64,000 bases of DNA from NCBI GenBank assembly GCA_045603225.1, contig JAZULT010000103.1, forward strand, positions 1 to 64,000. The letters run 5' to 3'. This document shows, in pieces, positions 25,243 through 33,792 of the stretch; the first letter of the stretch is position 1, and the number at the start of each line of letters is the position of its first letter. Origin of the DNA: RGIG9115 sp045603225 (lineage in GTDB: Bacteria > Bacillota > Clostridia > UBA1381). The translations under genes were made by a program, and so were the position numbers. Under the pieces are notes generated by a model. That model made no database searches. It was not told the origin of the DNA and saw only the letters and a list, made by a program, of their open reading frames with translations.

Positions 25243-27690
25243 TTAATCTCTGACAACAACGCAAGCAGTCGGTGCACCCCAGTTAAACTGCATAACAATT
25301 TTATCATCTTTTCTCAGTTCGGAAATTGTTCTAAGCTCACAAGTATTTTCCGACCTATTGTACACCTGAACAGGTATGGAAGAAGAAAGTGCAATGTACT
25401 CAACGCCACCTGCTCTGACTCTCATCCTTCCTTTTCCGAGGTCAATCTCATCAATAGTTCCAAAAATAACAGAGTTACTGTTATGAGCTATTGAACCCTG
25501 CGGAACAAATGCTTCATCAAGCGAAAAGATAACAGCTGTCTCATCAACATAACCGTTTTTATCAACACTTACATTGATTACATCGCCCGGTTTGATGTCA
25601 AGTGCTTCTCCGTTTCCGTCCATAAATTTTTCCTGTTTACTTGCAAAAACAAAATCTCTGTATGAACCAATGTTACCATATACAACAGAATGAACTTCTT
25701 CGTCACTACCAAGCTCCTGAGCTACCTTTGTCACCACAAATAAGGTTTTTGAAAGCTTGCTTCCCGTTCCCTTAACCGACAACAGCGGTGTAAAATTAAA
25801 TTCATCTATATCATATACAGTTACTGTATATGTTCCATCCGATGTAAAGTATCCCGATGCATCCTTTACGTAATAATCGTCCTTGTCATAAGACACATTC
25901 TTCGGGAAAAATACCAGCTTCGCATCATTTTCAAGGTGTACCGAATGGTCAAAGCTAAGAGACTGACTGCGGTAAATTCTCGATGATTCATACTTAGTGA
26001 GTCTGTCCTCATTATATGTACCGCTGTTTATTGCAGTTTCAATAGTTTTTATTTCTCCGTTTGAATTTACATTGATAATCATAATCTGCGGTTCCATAGT
26101 TTTTAAAGCATTGTATATTTCTTTTCCGCTTCCGCTTAAAGATTCATTAAGCTTCATCTTTTCAGCAAAAATGCCTTTATGCCAGTCACCGTCCATGTCC
26201 ATGTAAATTAATGAATAACTGTCGATATCCTCATCTTCAACTACTTTAAGACCTAATATATATCCGACTTCAGCAATTTTTTCAAAATCTGCCAGATTAC
26301 CAAAAGCGTCTACCAGGAAATTATATTCTTTTCCAAGTATCAGAGATTTATTTTCATGCTTCATATAATTTATAAATGACTCTGTTACAGTATAGTCCTT
26401 ACCATCAACACTGAAAAGCATTTCATCGTCATCTCTTCCGTTTAAAATCCCCTCAACCTTTCTGTCTGATACGTGGATAACGATACACCTTTCGGATGTG
26501 TTTTTGCTGATTGCCACACTCAGAACATCTCCTGTATTGATATCAGAAATATTTATTTTTTCATTATTTTTAAAAACTTCGCAGTAATCCTCGTCTTCAA
26601 TCTCAAAGAACGGGAGTGCATTTTCATATGCATATTTGTTTGTGATTTTATTATCGGAATAATCAATAGTCGACACAACCACTGTTTCATATTTTGTTAT
26701 GAAGACAACATCGAAGCGTCCGTCTGAATCGTAATCAATCAGCTCTAAGCTTCCGTTATCACCCATGAAATCCGGTATATCATAACTTCCCAGGAAAATC
26801 CCGTTGTATATTACCTTCGGACTGTATGCAAGCTCAGCATTTTTCTGTCTGCTGCCGTCATAGTATCTGATTTTGGTAAAATCTTCTGAAACCTCAAAAA
26901 CATCTTTAACATTAACAGTCAGATAATCATTTTTATCCGTTGCACCAATCCATACTACCTCGGAATCCTCTGCTCCGTTTTTATTTTCACGTATATATGC
27001 ATCAACATGATTTCCGAGAAAATCCTCATCGTCGGTGTAAATATACTCCGTTTCTCCGATTTTTATAATCCCGTCAATCGTTCCGCTCTCGGAGTGGATT
27101 GAAGTTTTTGAGTTTGCTGTAACAATACCGTTAATCTTATATATGTCTCTGTTTTCAGAAAGCAGAGTTTCTCCACTTGCCGGAATATATACCATCTTTC
27201 CGTATCCGTCTATGTATCCGCTTATCGGTTCAGCACGTAGCATATTTTCAAGAATCTGAACACCATCATCATTTTCAAGATATTTGTTTGATAAAGACAC
27301 TCCGGAGGTAATACCCATCTTCGCAGCTACCGACGAGTACTCTTCCTCTCCCATTTCAGGCCGGTATCCAAGAACAGTCACTGCAAACTTCAATGCATCC
27401 TTAGTTGTAATTCTCTCATTTTCATTAAGCTTTTCAACAGGAGAAATCAGTCCCATTCTTTTTGCAGCCTGTTCCGCAGTTGAAAACTGTTCAGTATCAT
27501 CATATAAAAATCCTGCAAGAGAATAAACAAATGCTCCCTTTGAAACTTTAGACATCGGTGTCCATCTCAGAACTCCGAGTTCAGCCAGACAAGCACGGAG
27601 CTGTTCGTCGCTTGTATTTCTTGCAGATGCCATTCCCGGCAATGATGTCAATGTCAGCATCAATGCGCATATTAATACTTTAATTCTCAT
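25243..27690 (-). CDS. Secreted ~815-aa protein of unknown function (SLH-like N-terminus), cluster A copy
   Basis: 815 aa. Signal peptide 1-23 (ends ASAR). Residues 25-155 resemble degenerate SLH repeats (ITTKDALKFAVTVLGY; then AAKMGITSG with VQILENML). The rest is beta-rich with several small modules, and residues 319-327 (DYDSDGRFD, in LELIDYDSDGRFDVVF) form an EF-hand-like calcium loop. A paralogue at 59798 has the same architecture (LRLVDNDCDGKYDVIF at the matching place), and each lies immediately downstream of an SLH-protein gene. I do not recognise a family or any enzyme motif. The constant pairing suggests a structural or scaffolding role on the cell surface (inference). GGAGGTGTCTT precedes the ATG; 12 nt separate it from the SLH gene. 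Confidence 0.7.
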   Translation of the reverse strand: MRIKVLICALMLTLTSLPGMASARNTSDEQLRACLAELGVLRWTPMSKVSKGAFVYSLAGFLYDDTEQFSTAEQAAKRMGLISPVEKLNENERITTKDALKFAVTVLGYRPEMGEEEYSSVAAKMGITSGVSLSNKYLENDDGVQILENMLRAEPISGYIDGYGKMVYIPASGETLLSENRDIYKINGIVTANSKTSIHSESGTIDGIIKIGETEYIYTDDEDFLGNHVDAYIRENKNGAEDSEVVWIGATDKNDYLTVNVKDVFEVSEDFTKIRYYDGSRQKNAELAYSPKVIYNGIFLGSYDIPDFMGDNGSLELIDYDSDGRFDVVFITKYETVVVSTIDYSDNKITNKYAYENALPFFEIEDEDYCEVFKNNEKINISDINTGDVLSVAISKNTSERCIVIHVSDRKVEGILNGRDDDEMLFSVDGKDYTVTESFINYMKHENKSLILGKEYNFLVDAFGNLADFEKIAEVGYILGLKVVEDEDIDSYSLIYMDMDGDWHKGIFAEKMKLNESLSGSGKEIYNALKTMEPQIMIINVNSNGEIKTIETAINSGTYNEDRLTKYESSRIYRSQSLSFDHSVHLENDAKLVFFPKNVSYDKDDYYVKDASGYFTSDGTYTVTVYDIDEFNFTPLLSVKGTGSKLSKTLFVVTKVAQELGSDEEVHSVVYGNIGSYRDFVFASKQEKFMDGNGEALDIKPGDVINVSVDKNGYVDETAVIFSLDEAFVPQGSIAHNSNSVIFGTIDEIDLGKGRMRVRAGGVEYIALSSSIPVQVYNRSENTCELRTISELRKDDKIVMQFNWGAPTACVVVRD

Positions 27691-27702
27691 AAGACACCTC
27701 CA

Positions 27703-29412
27703 TCAATCCAAAAATAATTTATAAATAACCAAAGCTCCCTGTGCTCTTGTTGCAAATTCTGATGGTCCGAACTTCTTTCCGTCAAAACCGTTTACAACAC
27801 CGGCTCTGTACAGCTCTGTTACGTATGCTTTTGCATATTCGCTTATTTCATCAGCATCATCAAAAGCTTCTTCTTCACGTATTGGTGTAATATCTTTTAT
27901 TTTTTCTGCCGCACGTGCCGCTATAACAACCATATCCTGACGTGTTAACGGAGAACCAACTCCGAACTCTGCCTCAGAACGTCCGAGTACTATTCCGCTA
28001 TCAAATCCGCTTGCGACATAGCTGTAATACCATGCATCCTGCGGAACATCATCAAAACTGCATTTTGCATCAGGATTATACATATTTGCCGCGCATACAA
28101 TCATTTTCACGTATTCCTCACGTGTCATCTTATCATCGGGACGGAAGTTTCCGTCACCGTCGCCTGCAATTATTCCTGACGTTGCCATCTTTTCTACTGC
28201 AGCTCTCGCCCACTCAGCATTTCCCATATCCTTAAACATCGGCTTAACCGTTTCTTCAGATGTTACATCGGGTGTTACAGTAGGTGTAGGAACACGAACC
28301 ATTCCTGCGGTCTGACTATTTCCTGAACCGCCGCTTCCGCTTCCTCCGCCACTTCCGCCGCTACCTTTTCCTTCAGAGCTTTTTGTGACAGATTTTTTAA
28401 TAACTGCATCAAGCTCATCAACAGTTAAAGCAGGTTCCTTTTTTAAAGATTCGACTATTTTTTCATTAGTTGAGGTTTTTGATTTAAGAGCCTTGTATGA
28501 TTTATACCCTGTCATAGAGCTGAGTCCCATATCCTCTGCATAACTCTTAAGCACTTTCTCCAGGCTGTCGAATCGTGTGTTGTTTATTTTATATAGCTGA
28601 TTTGCCGTTTTATAGGCTTCTGCCAAATCATCTGTTTTGTCATAACTTCCGTTTTCATTTATGTAATCACATATCCATGTTTTTTCGTCGCTGTTACTGA
28701 TTTCCGAAAACTTTTTGCCTTCAAATCCGAAATCGCATTTACTTAAAACTGTCGAGGCATCCTGCGATGCATTTATCATTGCAACTGCAAGTGCACTGTT
28801 TAAAGCAGATGCTGCTGATTTTGTATCTGTAAATGTCCCGTATGATGAATTTACCATAATTCCGGCCGTCTGCAATCTTTGCTTATCAGTAAGTGAATAA
28901 AAGCTTTCTACATCAACGCCTATAGCTTCAAGTATTACCGCTGAATCCTGTTTTGAATATATACTTGTAATTCCTGTTTCAGTATTTTCCGGGTTATCCG
29001 GGTCAATCAGCGCTGTCAGTTCACTTTGAGTTGTTGCCGCATTGAGATTTTCCAGAAAATTTGTTTTCATATCAGAAGTTGCATATGCAAAGCTTCCCTG
29101 AAGGCTTGCCTTATCGTTGTCTCTTGTATATACATCATATCTTTGCAAAGCAGTAATTCTTGCATCAGGCATGTTAAACTCAATTGTCATATTACCGTTT
29201 TCGTCCTGTCTTACAAGCTTAATTGCATAAAGGTCATCGTTATTATCTATATTTCCGCCCGATCTGACTACAAAGACCATAGTGGACTCTCTTTCGTTAC
29301 TATCAAAGTTAATCGATACTGTACTTCCATCAGTATTGGCCTCCAATGCGCTTGCAGAAGCAGAAAAAATCAATCCAAACGATAAAATCGCTACTGTTAA
29401 CATCTTTTTCAT
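27703..29412 (-). CDS. SLH-domain surface protein, cluster A copy
   Basis: 569 aa from ATG 29412. Signal peptide about 1-21 (ends ASA). An Ig-like domain (about 22-110, VSINFDSNERESTMVFVV) leads to a helical region (about 120-345) and a Gly/Ser linker, then three C-terminal SLH repeats (about 390-569; FKDMGNAEWARAAVEKM, CSFDDVPQDAWYYSYV, FDDADEISEYAKAYV). The SLH triplet should bind the secondary cell-wall polymer. No catalytic motif. The paralogue at 62277 shares the whole layout. First gene of the cluster A operon, with promoter at 29467-29495. The longer frame running through the promoter is rejected; the ATG at 29412 has AAAGGA about 12 nt upstream. Confidence 0.82.
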   Translation of the reverse strand: MKKMLTVAILSFGLIFSASASALEANTDGSTVSINFDSNERESTMVFVVRSGGNIDNNDDLYAIKLVRQDENGNMTIEFNMPDARITALQRYDVYTRDNDKASLQGSFAYATSDMKTNFLENLNAATTQSELTALIDPDNPENTETGITSIYSKQDSAVILEAIGVDVESFYSLTDKQRLQTAGIMVNSSYGTFTDTKSAASALNSALAVAMINASQDASTVLSKCDFGFEGKKFSEISNSDEKTWICDYINENGSYDKTDDLAEAYKTANQLYKINNTRFDSLEKVLKSYAEDMGLSSMTGYKSYKALKSKTSTNEKIVESLKKEPALTVDELDAVIKKSVTKSSEGKGSGGSGGGSGSGGSGNSQTAGMVRVPTPTVTPDVTSEETVKPMFKDMGNAEWARAAVEKMATSGIIAGDGDGNFRPDDKMTREEYVKMIVCAANMYNPDAKCSFDDVPQDAWYYSYVASGFDSGIVLGRSEAEFGVGSPLTRQDMVVIAARAAEKIKDITPIREEEAFDDADEISEYAKAYVTELYRAGVVNGFDGKKFGPSEFATRAQGALVIYKLFLD

Positions 29413-29466
29413 TACGTAACCAATCCTTTCAAGTTCTCTAAAAAATCTTATCATATTACTAAAAAT

Positions 29467-29495
29467 ATTATACACCTTGTTCATATTATTGTCAA
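29467..29495 (-). promoter_or_regulatory. Promoter of the cluster A operon
   Basis: Minus strand: perfect TTGACA (29490-29495), 17-bp spacer, perfect TATAAT (29467-29472), about 55 nt upstream of the first start codon. Confidence 0.85.
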
Positions 29496-29507
29496 TTACA
29501 TGCCCAA

Positions 29508-29540
29508 CGAAACACTTTCGAAAATAACGAAACATTTTCG
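29508..29540. promoter_or_regulatory. Twin palindromic operators upstream of the cluster A promoter
   Basis: CGAAACACTTTCG (29508-29520) and CGAAACATTTTCG (29528-29540) are both CGAAA-N3-TTTCG palindromes placed exactly 20 bp apart, two helical turns, and centred about 19 and 39 bp upstream of the -35 box. A related site lies upstream of the LacI gene (11536-11548). Position upstream of -35 would allow activation or looping as well as repression. Confidence 0.65.
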
Positions 29541-29560
29541 TAAAAGTGTTTACAGAAACA

Positions 29561-29607
29561 TTAAAAGAACCGGCTTGACATTCCCTGCCATAATCCGGTT
29601 CTTTTAA
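29561..29607 (-). terminator. Terminator of the EamA / GH89 operon
   Basis: Perfect 13-base arms TTAAAAGAACCGG (29561-29573) and CCGGTTCTTTTAA (29595-29607) lie about 40 nt past the stop of the GH89 gene. They insulate cluster A from it. Confidence 0.8.
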
Positions 29608-29646
29608 TGATGTTAAATATTATTTATGAAATCAAATTAAAAGCTT

Positions 29647-31959
29647 TTACAGTTTTATAAAACTAATTATCTCTTCTGTTACGTCAGCCGCTTTTAATAT
29701 TACTGAATGTAAATCATTTTTTTCTGCAGGCTGCATATCTTTAAGCGATGTATTTAAAAACTTATCATTCAGAGCCTTCTTTAGTTCATTAAAATCAGGT
29801 TTTCTGTCCGTATCCGGACTCATAAGCCAATCGAAAGCAATTTCTGCCTCATCCATGAATACATATGTTACTAATTCACATGCCGCCTGGTCACAATAAT
29901 TATTATGTATATTCCTCTTGAGCGTAATTTCATAATCAGGATTAGCAGGTGCAACACTTTCAATGTATTTCAGTGTACTGTATACCGAAAAATCATCATT
30001 CAAAGCTAAAAGCTCTGACATTATGCTCATCAAGCACATATATCTTCCCTTAATTTCCTGTACACGCGCTTTATTGCCTCTTTCTTTTATAGCTTGTATT
30101 GCAAGATAATTCATGAATCTTCCAAGAACTGTTCTTGTGATATCGATACTATCTCTTAATATGAACGGTTCAGTAAGTAACTGCGGTTTATCCGCAAGCA
30201 ATCTGAGTGCATTTATAATATCTTCCGACAACGGCAAAACCTGATTATATCTGTATGTATGGTAATCAACAAGAATATCAAAGTTATCAAAATGTCCTTT
30301 CAGAACTTCAGAAAATTTACACCATATATCCTGATGAGCATACCAATTCGAACAGTACTCAACAAATTTTTCATCGCCTTTTTCGCGTTTACTGTAGCTT
30401 CCCCAATCTCCAAGTTTTATAAACGGTAAAATAGACTGCCAACATTTATTCATATGCTCTGAATATTCGCCGTAACGTTTATTACAGAATTCAGATGTGA
30501 TTTCTTCTATATTCTTTTTCAGCGGAGACCATGCATTTTCTGAAAGATATTCCAATATAAGAGGATCACTGTGCGACAGTTCTGGCCATAAAATCATCCC
30601 CTTACAGTACGGGTCTTCAGCGGCAATTTTAAGTCTTTCATCTGAGCGTTCATATGCACCACGCAGCTCGCTTTCAGACTCATACGCATGAAACAAACCA
30701 AATATCCATGGGAATTTGCCGACCACGCCCCAATTGATAAAGCTTTCATTAGGATCACTTACATCAGATGTATAATCCAAAATGATTGTTCGTTCAGGGT
30801 CAAGCTCTTTCACAAGATTCTGAACCTCTTCTCCTGACCACCAACCTACAAAATCCCAGCTTGCAAGCATCAGCTTTGAATTCGGATATTTTTCTCTAAG
30901 ACTCTCTGAAATTCGTCTGTATGCTATCATTTTAAGTGCATGGTTTTTTCTTTTGTCACTGTACATATTTCGTTCGCCAAGACCTATTGTATGGAAAAGT
31001 GCTGTGCTTTTTTCATACTCATTTACCATTGTTTCGGTAAGCTTCATATAATTATCCATGTTTTCCTTCATGGTAAAATCCCACACACGTCCCGTATCTG
31101 ACCCAATATACTGCTTATCCGCCTGATGTGCGAAAACAGGTTTCCTTTTTTCAAGAAATTCTTCCGGAGTTCTGCTGTACCAATGCGTCATAGTTCCGCA
31201 ATCTGTCGGATACATCAAGTCCATACTGCGTGCATACTCAAGAACTTTTTCACGAAGCTCACCACGGTACTTAAGAGTCCAGAAGTCAGAACGGTCATCA
31301 AATCCGTTCGCATCCACCCCTTCTATCTTCCGGAATTTTTCAGGATACGGTACTTCATCAGGAAATGCTCTTTGCCAGACATCATCCATACCAATTCTGA
31401 GCATAAAGAAATTCAGACGTTTTTTTATCATCCAGTCGATTTCTTTTTTCCAGTCCTCAAAAGACCAGTGCTCTGCCTGAAAACGTTTCAATCCTCGATG
31501 TGCAAAGTATCTCAATCCTCTGTACTCAAATCTTGGCGTTTCCACAATATTTATATTTTCCATAGGAATTGTTTCACTATGTCCAATCACATCACCATCC
31601 CAAAAGTAATGACAATCTAAAAATCTTTCAAAATAATCGTATATCGCATAAAGCGTCGACCTGCCTCTGCCGCCTGCAAAAATCAAAGCATTTTTTTCAC
31701 CGTTTTTGTAACTGCGGATACAATAATCTTCTGTTCCGTAACGAATACCCAGACTATCAAGCTTCAAGTCAAGTATCTCTTTTAACACAAAATCATTTAC
31801 TGAATCTGAACCTATAACAATAAGATCTGATTTTCCGTCATCCTGACTAATAATATCAATTTTTTTATTTGTAACCGTTTCATACATCTGTTTAAAAACA
31901 TTAACAGCATTTTTGTATGTAACCATATCGGTATTTGGCTTTAAAATAGCAATAGACAT
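29647..31959 (-). CDS. GH89-like alpha-N-acetylglucosaminidase
   Basis: 770 aa, no signal peptide, so cytoplasmic. The N-terminal alpha/beta domain (about 1-135) resembles that of GH67/GH89 enzymes. The TIM barrel opens with FEYRGLRYFAHRGLKRF and EIDWMIKKRLNFFMLRIG (about 144-190). Likely catalytic acids by analogy with human NAGLU: E329 (IGLGERNMYSD) and E460 (MILWPELSHSDP). The all-helical C-terminal domain follows to 770. GH89 removes terminal alpha-linked GlcNAc. Substrate identity here is inference; GH67 or GH115 uronidases share the N-domain but not the WPELSH region. GGGGGAT precedes the ATG. It lies 26 nt after the EamA transporter in one operon. Confidence 0.75.
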   Translation of the reverse strand: MSIAILKPNTDMVTYKNAVNVFKQMYETVTNKKIDIISQDDGKSDLIVIGSDSVNDFVLKEILDLKLDSLGIRYGTEDYCIRSYKNGEKNALIFAGGRGRSTLYAIYDYFERFLDCHYFWDGDVIGHSETIPMENINIVETPRFEYRGLRYFAHRGLKRFQAEHWSFEDWKKEIDWMIKKRLNFFMLRIGMDDVWQRAFPDEVPYPEKFRKIEGVDANGFDDRSDFWTLKYRGELREKVLEYARSMDLMYPTDCGTMTHWYSRTPEEFLEKRKPVFAHQADKQYIGSDTGRVWDFTMKENMDNYMKLTETMVNEYEKSTALFHTIGLGERNMYSDKRKNHALKMIAYRRISESLREKYPNSKLMLASWDFVGWWSGEEVQNLVKELDPERTIILDYTSDVSDPNESFINWGVVGKFPWIFGLFHAYESESELRGAYERSDERLKIAAEDPYCKGMILWPELSHSDPLILEYLSENAWSPLKKNIEEITSEFCNKRYGEYSEHMNKCWQSILPFIKLGDWGSYSKREKGDEKFVEYCSNWYAHQDIWCKFSEVLKGHFDNFDILVDYHTYRYNQVLPLSEDIINALRLLADKPQLLTEPFILRDSIDITRTVLGRFMNYLAIQAIKERGNKARVQEIKGRYMCLMSIMSELLALNDDFSVYSTLKYIESVAPANPDYEITLKRNIHNNYCDQAACELVTYVFMDEAEIAFDWLMSPDTDRKPDFNELKKALNDKFLNTSLKDMQPAEKNDLHSVILKAADVTEEIISFIKL

Positions 31960-31985
31960 TATAAAATCCCCCTATTATCCACAAA

Positions 31986-32834
31986 TTATATTTTTAAAAG
32001 TACAATCGAAATAATTCCGAAAACAAGTGCAAGAAAATGATTGTATTTTAACCGTTCTTTGAATACACTCATTCCACAAACTAACGTCAGCAAAATTGTA
32101 CCTGCTGAAATTGCAGGATAAAGAACAGATGCATTCTCCAATCCCGAAACTAACAACGTGAAATAGTTTGCAGCAACATTTGAAACTCCTGAAACCGCTG
32201 CATACTTTTTCCCCGGTAATGTTTTAAAAGTTTTGTAATCCATCTTCATTATCATAATTAAAACAAATATACAGGCAGACAAAATCATTGCAAAGAACAT
32301 AAATTCGCTACAGTACATTTCCGGGAAGCTTGTCTGATGCATCTTTTGTAAAACCGAGCATATCCCGTTTGCCAGAAATGTCATTAATACAAAAAACATC
32401 CACTTTTTGTCCTTTGCTGCAGAAATATTCATATTTCCTATATTAACAAAAATAATTGTCAATATCAAAAATATAATTCCGGCTCCTTTGTATACCGTCA
32501 TTGTCTCCGAACAAAAGAGTATCCCGTAAATTATCGGTATCAGAACCGAAAACGAAACAAGCAAACTTGTCAGTGACATTGGTCCAAGGTAAAGTGCTTT
32601 ATATCCCGAATACATCGAAACACTTAAAAGCAGACCGTAAAGCATACCATAAAGCATTGTCGGAAAATGAAATGACATTCTGTTTAACATTATTACAGCG
32701 AATATACATAGTGCAACCAATGATTTTATCCCGTTAAATACATATGGATTATCATATTTCTGATTATATAATTTCGTACTTGCCGACTGAATAACCGTAA
32801 AAAAAATTACACAAAAGTAGATAAAAATAAACAT
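31986..32834 (-). CDS. EamA/DMT-family transporter
   Basis: 282 aa, about ten transmembrane helices in two repeated halves of five, the drug/metabolite transporter layout (first half ends near GNMNISAAKDKKW; the second half carries the SVLYPAISAGTILLTL segment). Members export or import small metabolites such as amino acids or sugars. Substrate cannot be read from sequence. AAAGGAGG is 11 nt upstream of the ATG. First gene of a two-gene operon with the GH89-like enzyme and divergent from an AraC regulator, which makes a sugar or amino sugar the most economical guess. Confidence 0.8.
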   Translation of the reverse strand: MFIFIYFCVIFFTVIQSASTKLYNQKYDNPYVFNGIKSLVALCIFAVIMLNRMSFHFPTMLYGMLYGLLLSVSMYSGYKALYLGPMSLTSLLVSFSVLIPIIYGILFCSETMTVYKGAGIIFLILTIIFVNIGNMNISAAKDKKWMFFVLMTFLANGICSVLQKMHQTSFPEMYCSEFMFFAMILSACIFVLIMIMKMDYKTFKTLPGKKYAAVSGVSNVAANYFTLLVSGLENASVLYPAISAGTILLTLVCGMSVFKERLKYNHFLALVFGIISIVLLKI

Positions 32835-32867
32835 TCAGCTTTTTTCCTCCTTTCACGTTTTTTTACT

Positions 32868-32895
32868 ATTATATCACGTTTAATCTGAGAATCAA
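32868..32895 (-). promoter_or_regulatory. Promoter of the EamA / GH89 operon
   Basis: Minus strand: TTGATT (32890-32895), 16-bp spacer, TATAAT (32868-32873), about 34 nt upstream of the start codon. Confidence 0.6.
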
Positions 32896-32916
32896 CTGTT
32901 TTTTCAATCATCAAGG

Positions 32917-32945
32917 TTGACTTTTCCGTCACATAATGATATAAT
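32917..32945 (+). promoter_or_regulatory. Promoter of the AraC-family regulator at 32963
   Basis: TTGACT (32917-32922), 17 bp, TATAAT (32940-32945). Transcription should start near 32952, leaving a leader of only about 11 nt containing GGTGAG. This decides the start codon at 32963 over the ATG at 32951. Confidence 0.75.
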
Positions 32946-32962
32946 GAACAATGGTGAGAAAA

Positions 32963-33709
32963 ATGATATATGATTTTGATAAATTAACTTTTAATATACT
33001 TACAATAAAAAAAGTTTGCCATCCCGATGGTTTTTTTTGCGTACGTGGGCGTCCTTTTTCAGCATTCATTTTCAGAGCCGGCGGAAATGTAGAATTTGAG
33101 ATAGGTGATAAAAACTATCCGATAAAATCAGGCGACGTTTCTTTTATGCCGGAAAATCTATCGTATAATGCCAACTATTCAGAATGTGAATTTATTGTAG
33201 TGCATTTAACCGAATGTAACTACAATAAATTTGAAAATATAAATATTAAGAACTCATCATACGTTAAAGAGGAATTTAATAATCTATTGAATGACTGGAA
33301 TAAAAATCAATCTGTGAACAGTGCAAAATCATCTGTTTATAAAATACTTCAATACATAGCAGACGAAAAAAAGCTAAATGAATATGACAACGTATTCATA
33401 GAATGTGTTAATTATATTAATGCAAATTTCTGCAATTCAGATTTAAGCATCTCAGAAATATGTAAAAAATTATATATAAGCGAATCAAGTCTTCTCAGAA
33501 AATTCCATAAGTATTATAATATTACCACAAAAGAATATCTGTTGGATTTAAGACTACGCAAAGCAATAGATTTACTTATAACAGGCAAATACTCCATCAA
33601 TGCAATTTCAAAAATGTGCGGATTTAATGATGAAAAATACTTTTCAAGACTTTTTAAGAAAAAATATAATCAATCTCCGTCCTGTTTTTATAAAAGTTCA
33701 TCCAATTAA
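32963..33709 (+). CDS. AraC-family transcriptional regulator
   Basis: 248 aa. N-terminal cupin-like domain (about 10-90, with IKSGDVSFMPENL) and a C-terminal AraC domain with two helix-turn-helix units (SISEICKKLYISESSLLRKF; INAISKMCGFNDEKYFSRLF). The tail QSPSCFYK replaces the usual SPSEYR. Divergent from the EamA-GH89 operon, its likely target. The start at 32963 is set by the promoter position and GGTGAG four nucleotides upstream. Confidence 0.87.
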   Translation: MIYDFDKLTFNILTIKKVCHPDGFFCVRGRPFSAFIFRAGGNVEFEIGDKNYPIKSGDVSFMPENLSYNANYSECEFIVVHLTECNYNKFENINIKNSSYVKEEFNNLLNDWNKNQSVNSAKSSVYKILQYIADEKKLNEYDNVFIECVNYINANFCNSDLSISEICKKLYISESSLLRKFHKYYNITTKEYLLDLRLRKAIDLLITGKYSINAISKMCGFNDEKYFSRLFKKKYNQSPSCFYKSSSN

Positions 33710-33721
33710 TTTTTATCAAAG

Positions 33722-33762
33722 AAAAACCATGCTCTGACAAAACTTTTACGAGCATGGTTTTT
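33722..33762. terminator. Bidirectional terminator between the AraC regulator and the xylose operon
   Basis: AAAAACCATGCTC/GAGCATGGTTTTT perfect 13-base arms with a 15-nt loop. It serves the AraC gene on the plus strand and the GH3 gene ending at 33793 on the minus strand. Confidence 0.85.
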
Positions 33763-33792
33763 ATATAATAAATTAAACTCAGAGTATATATA

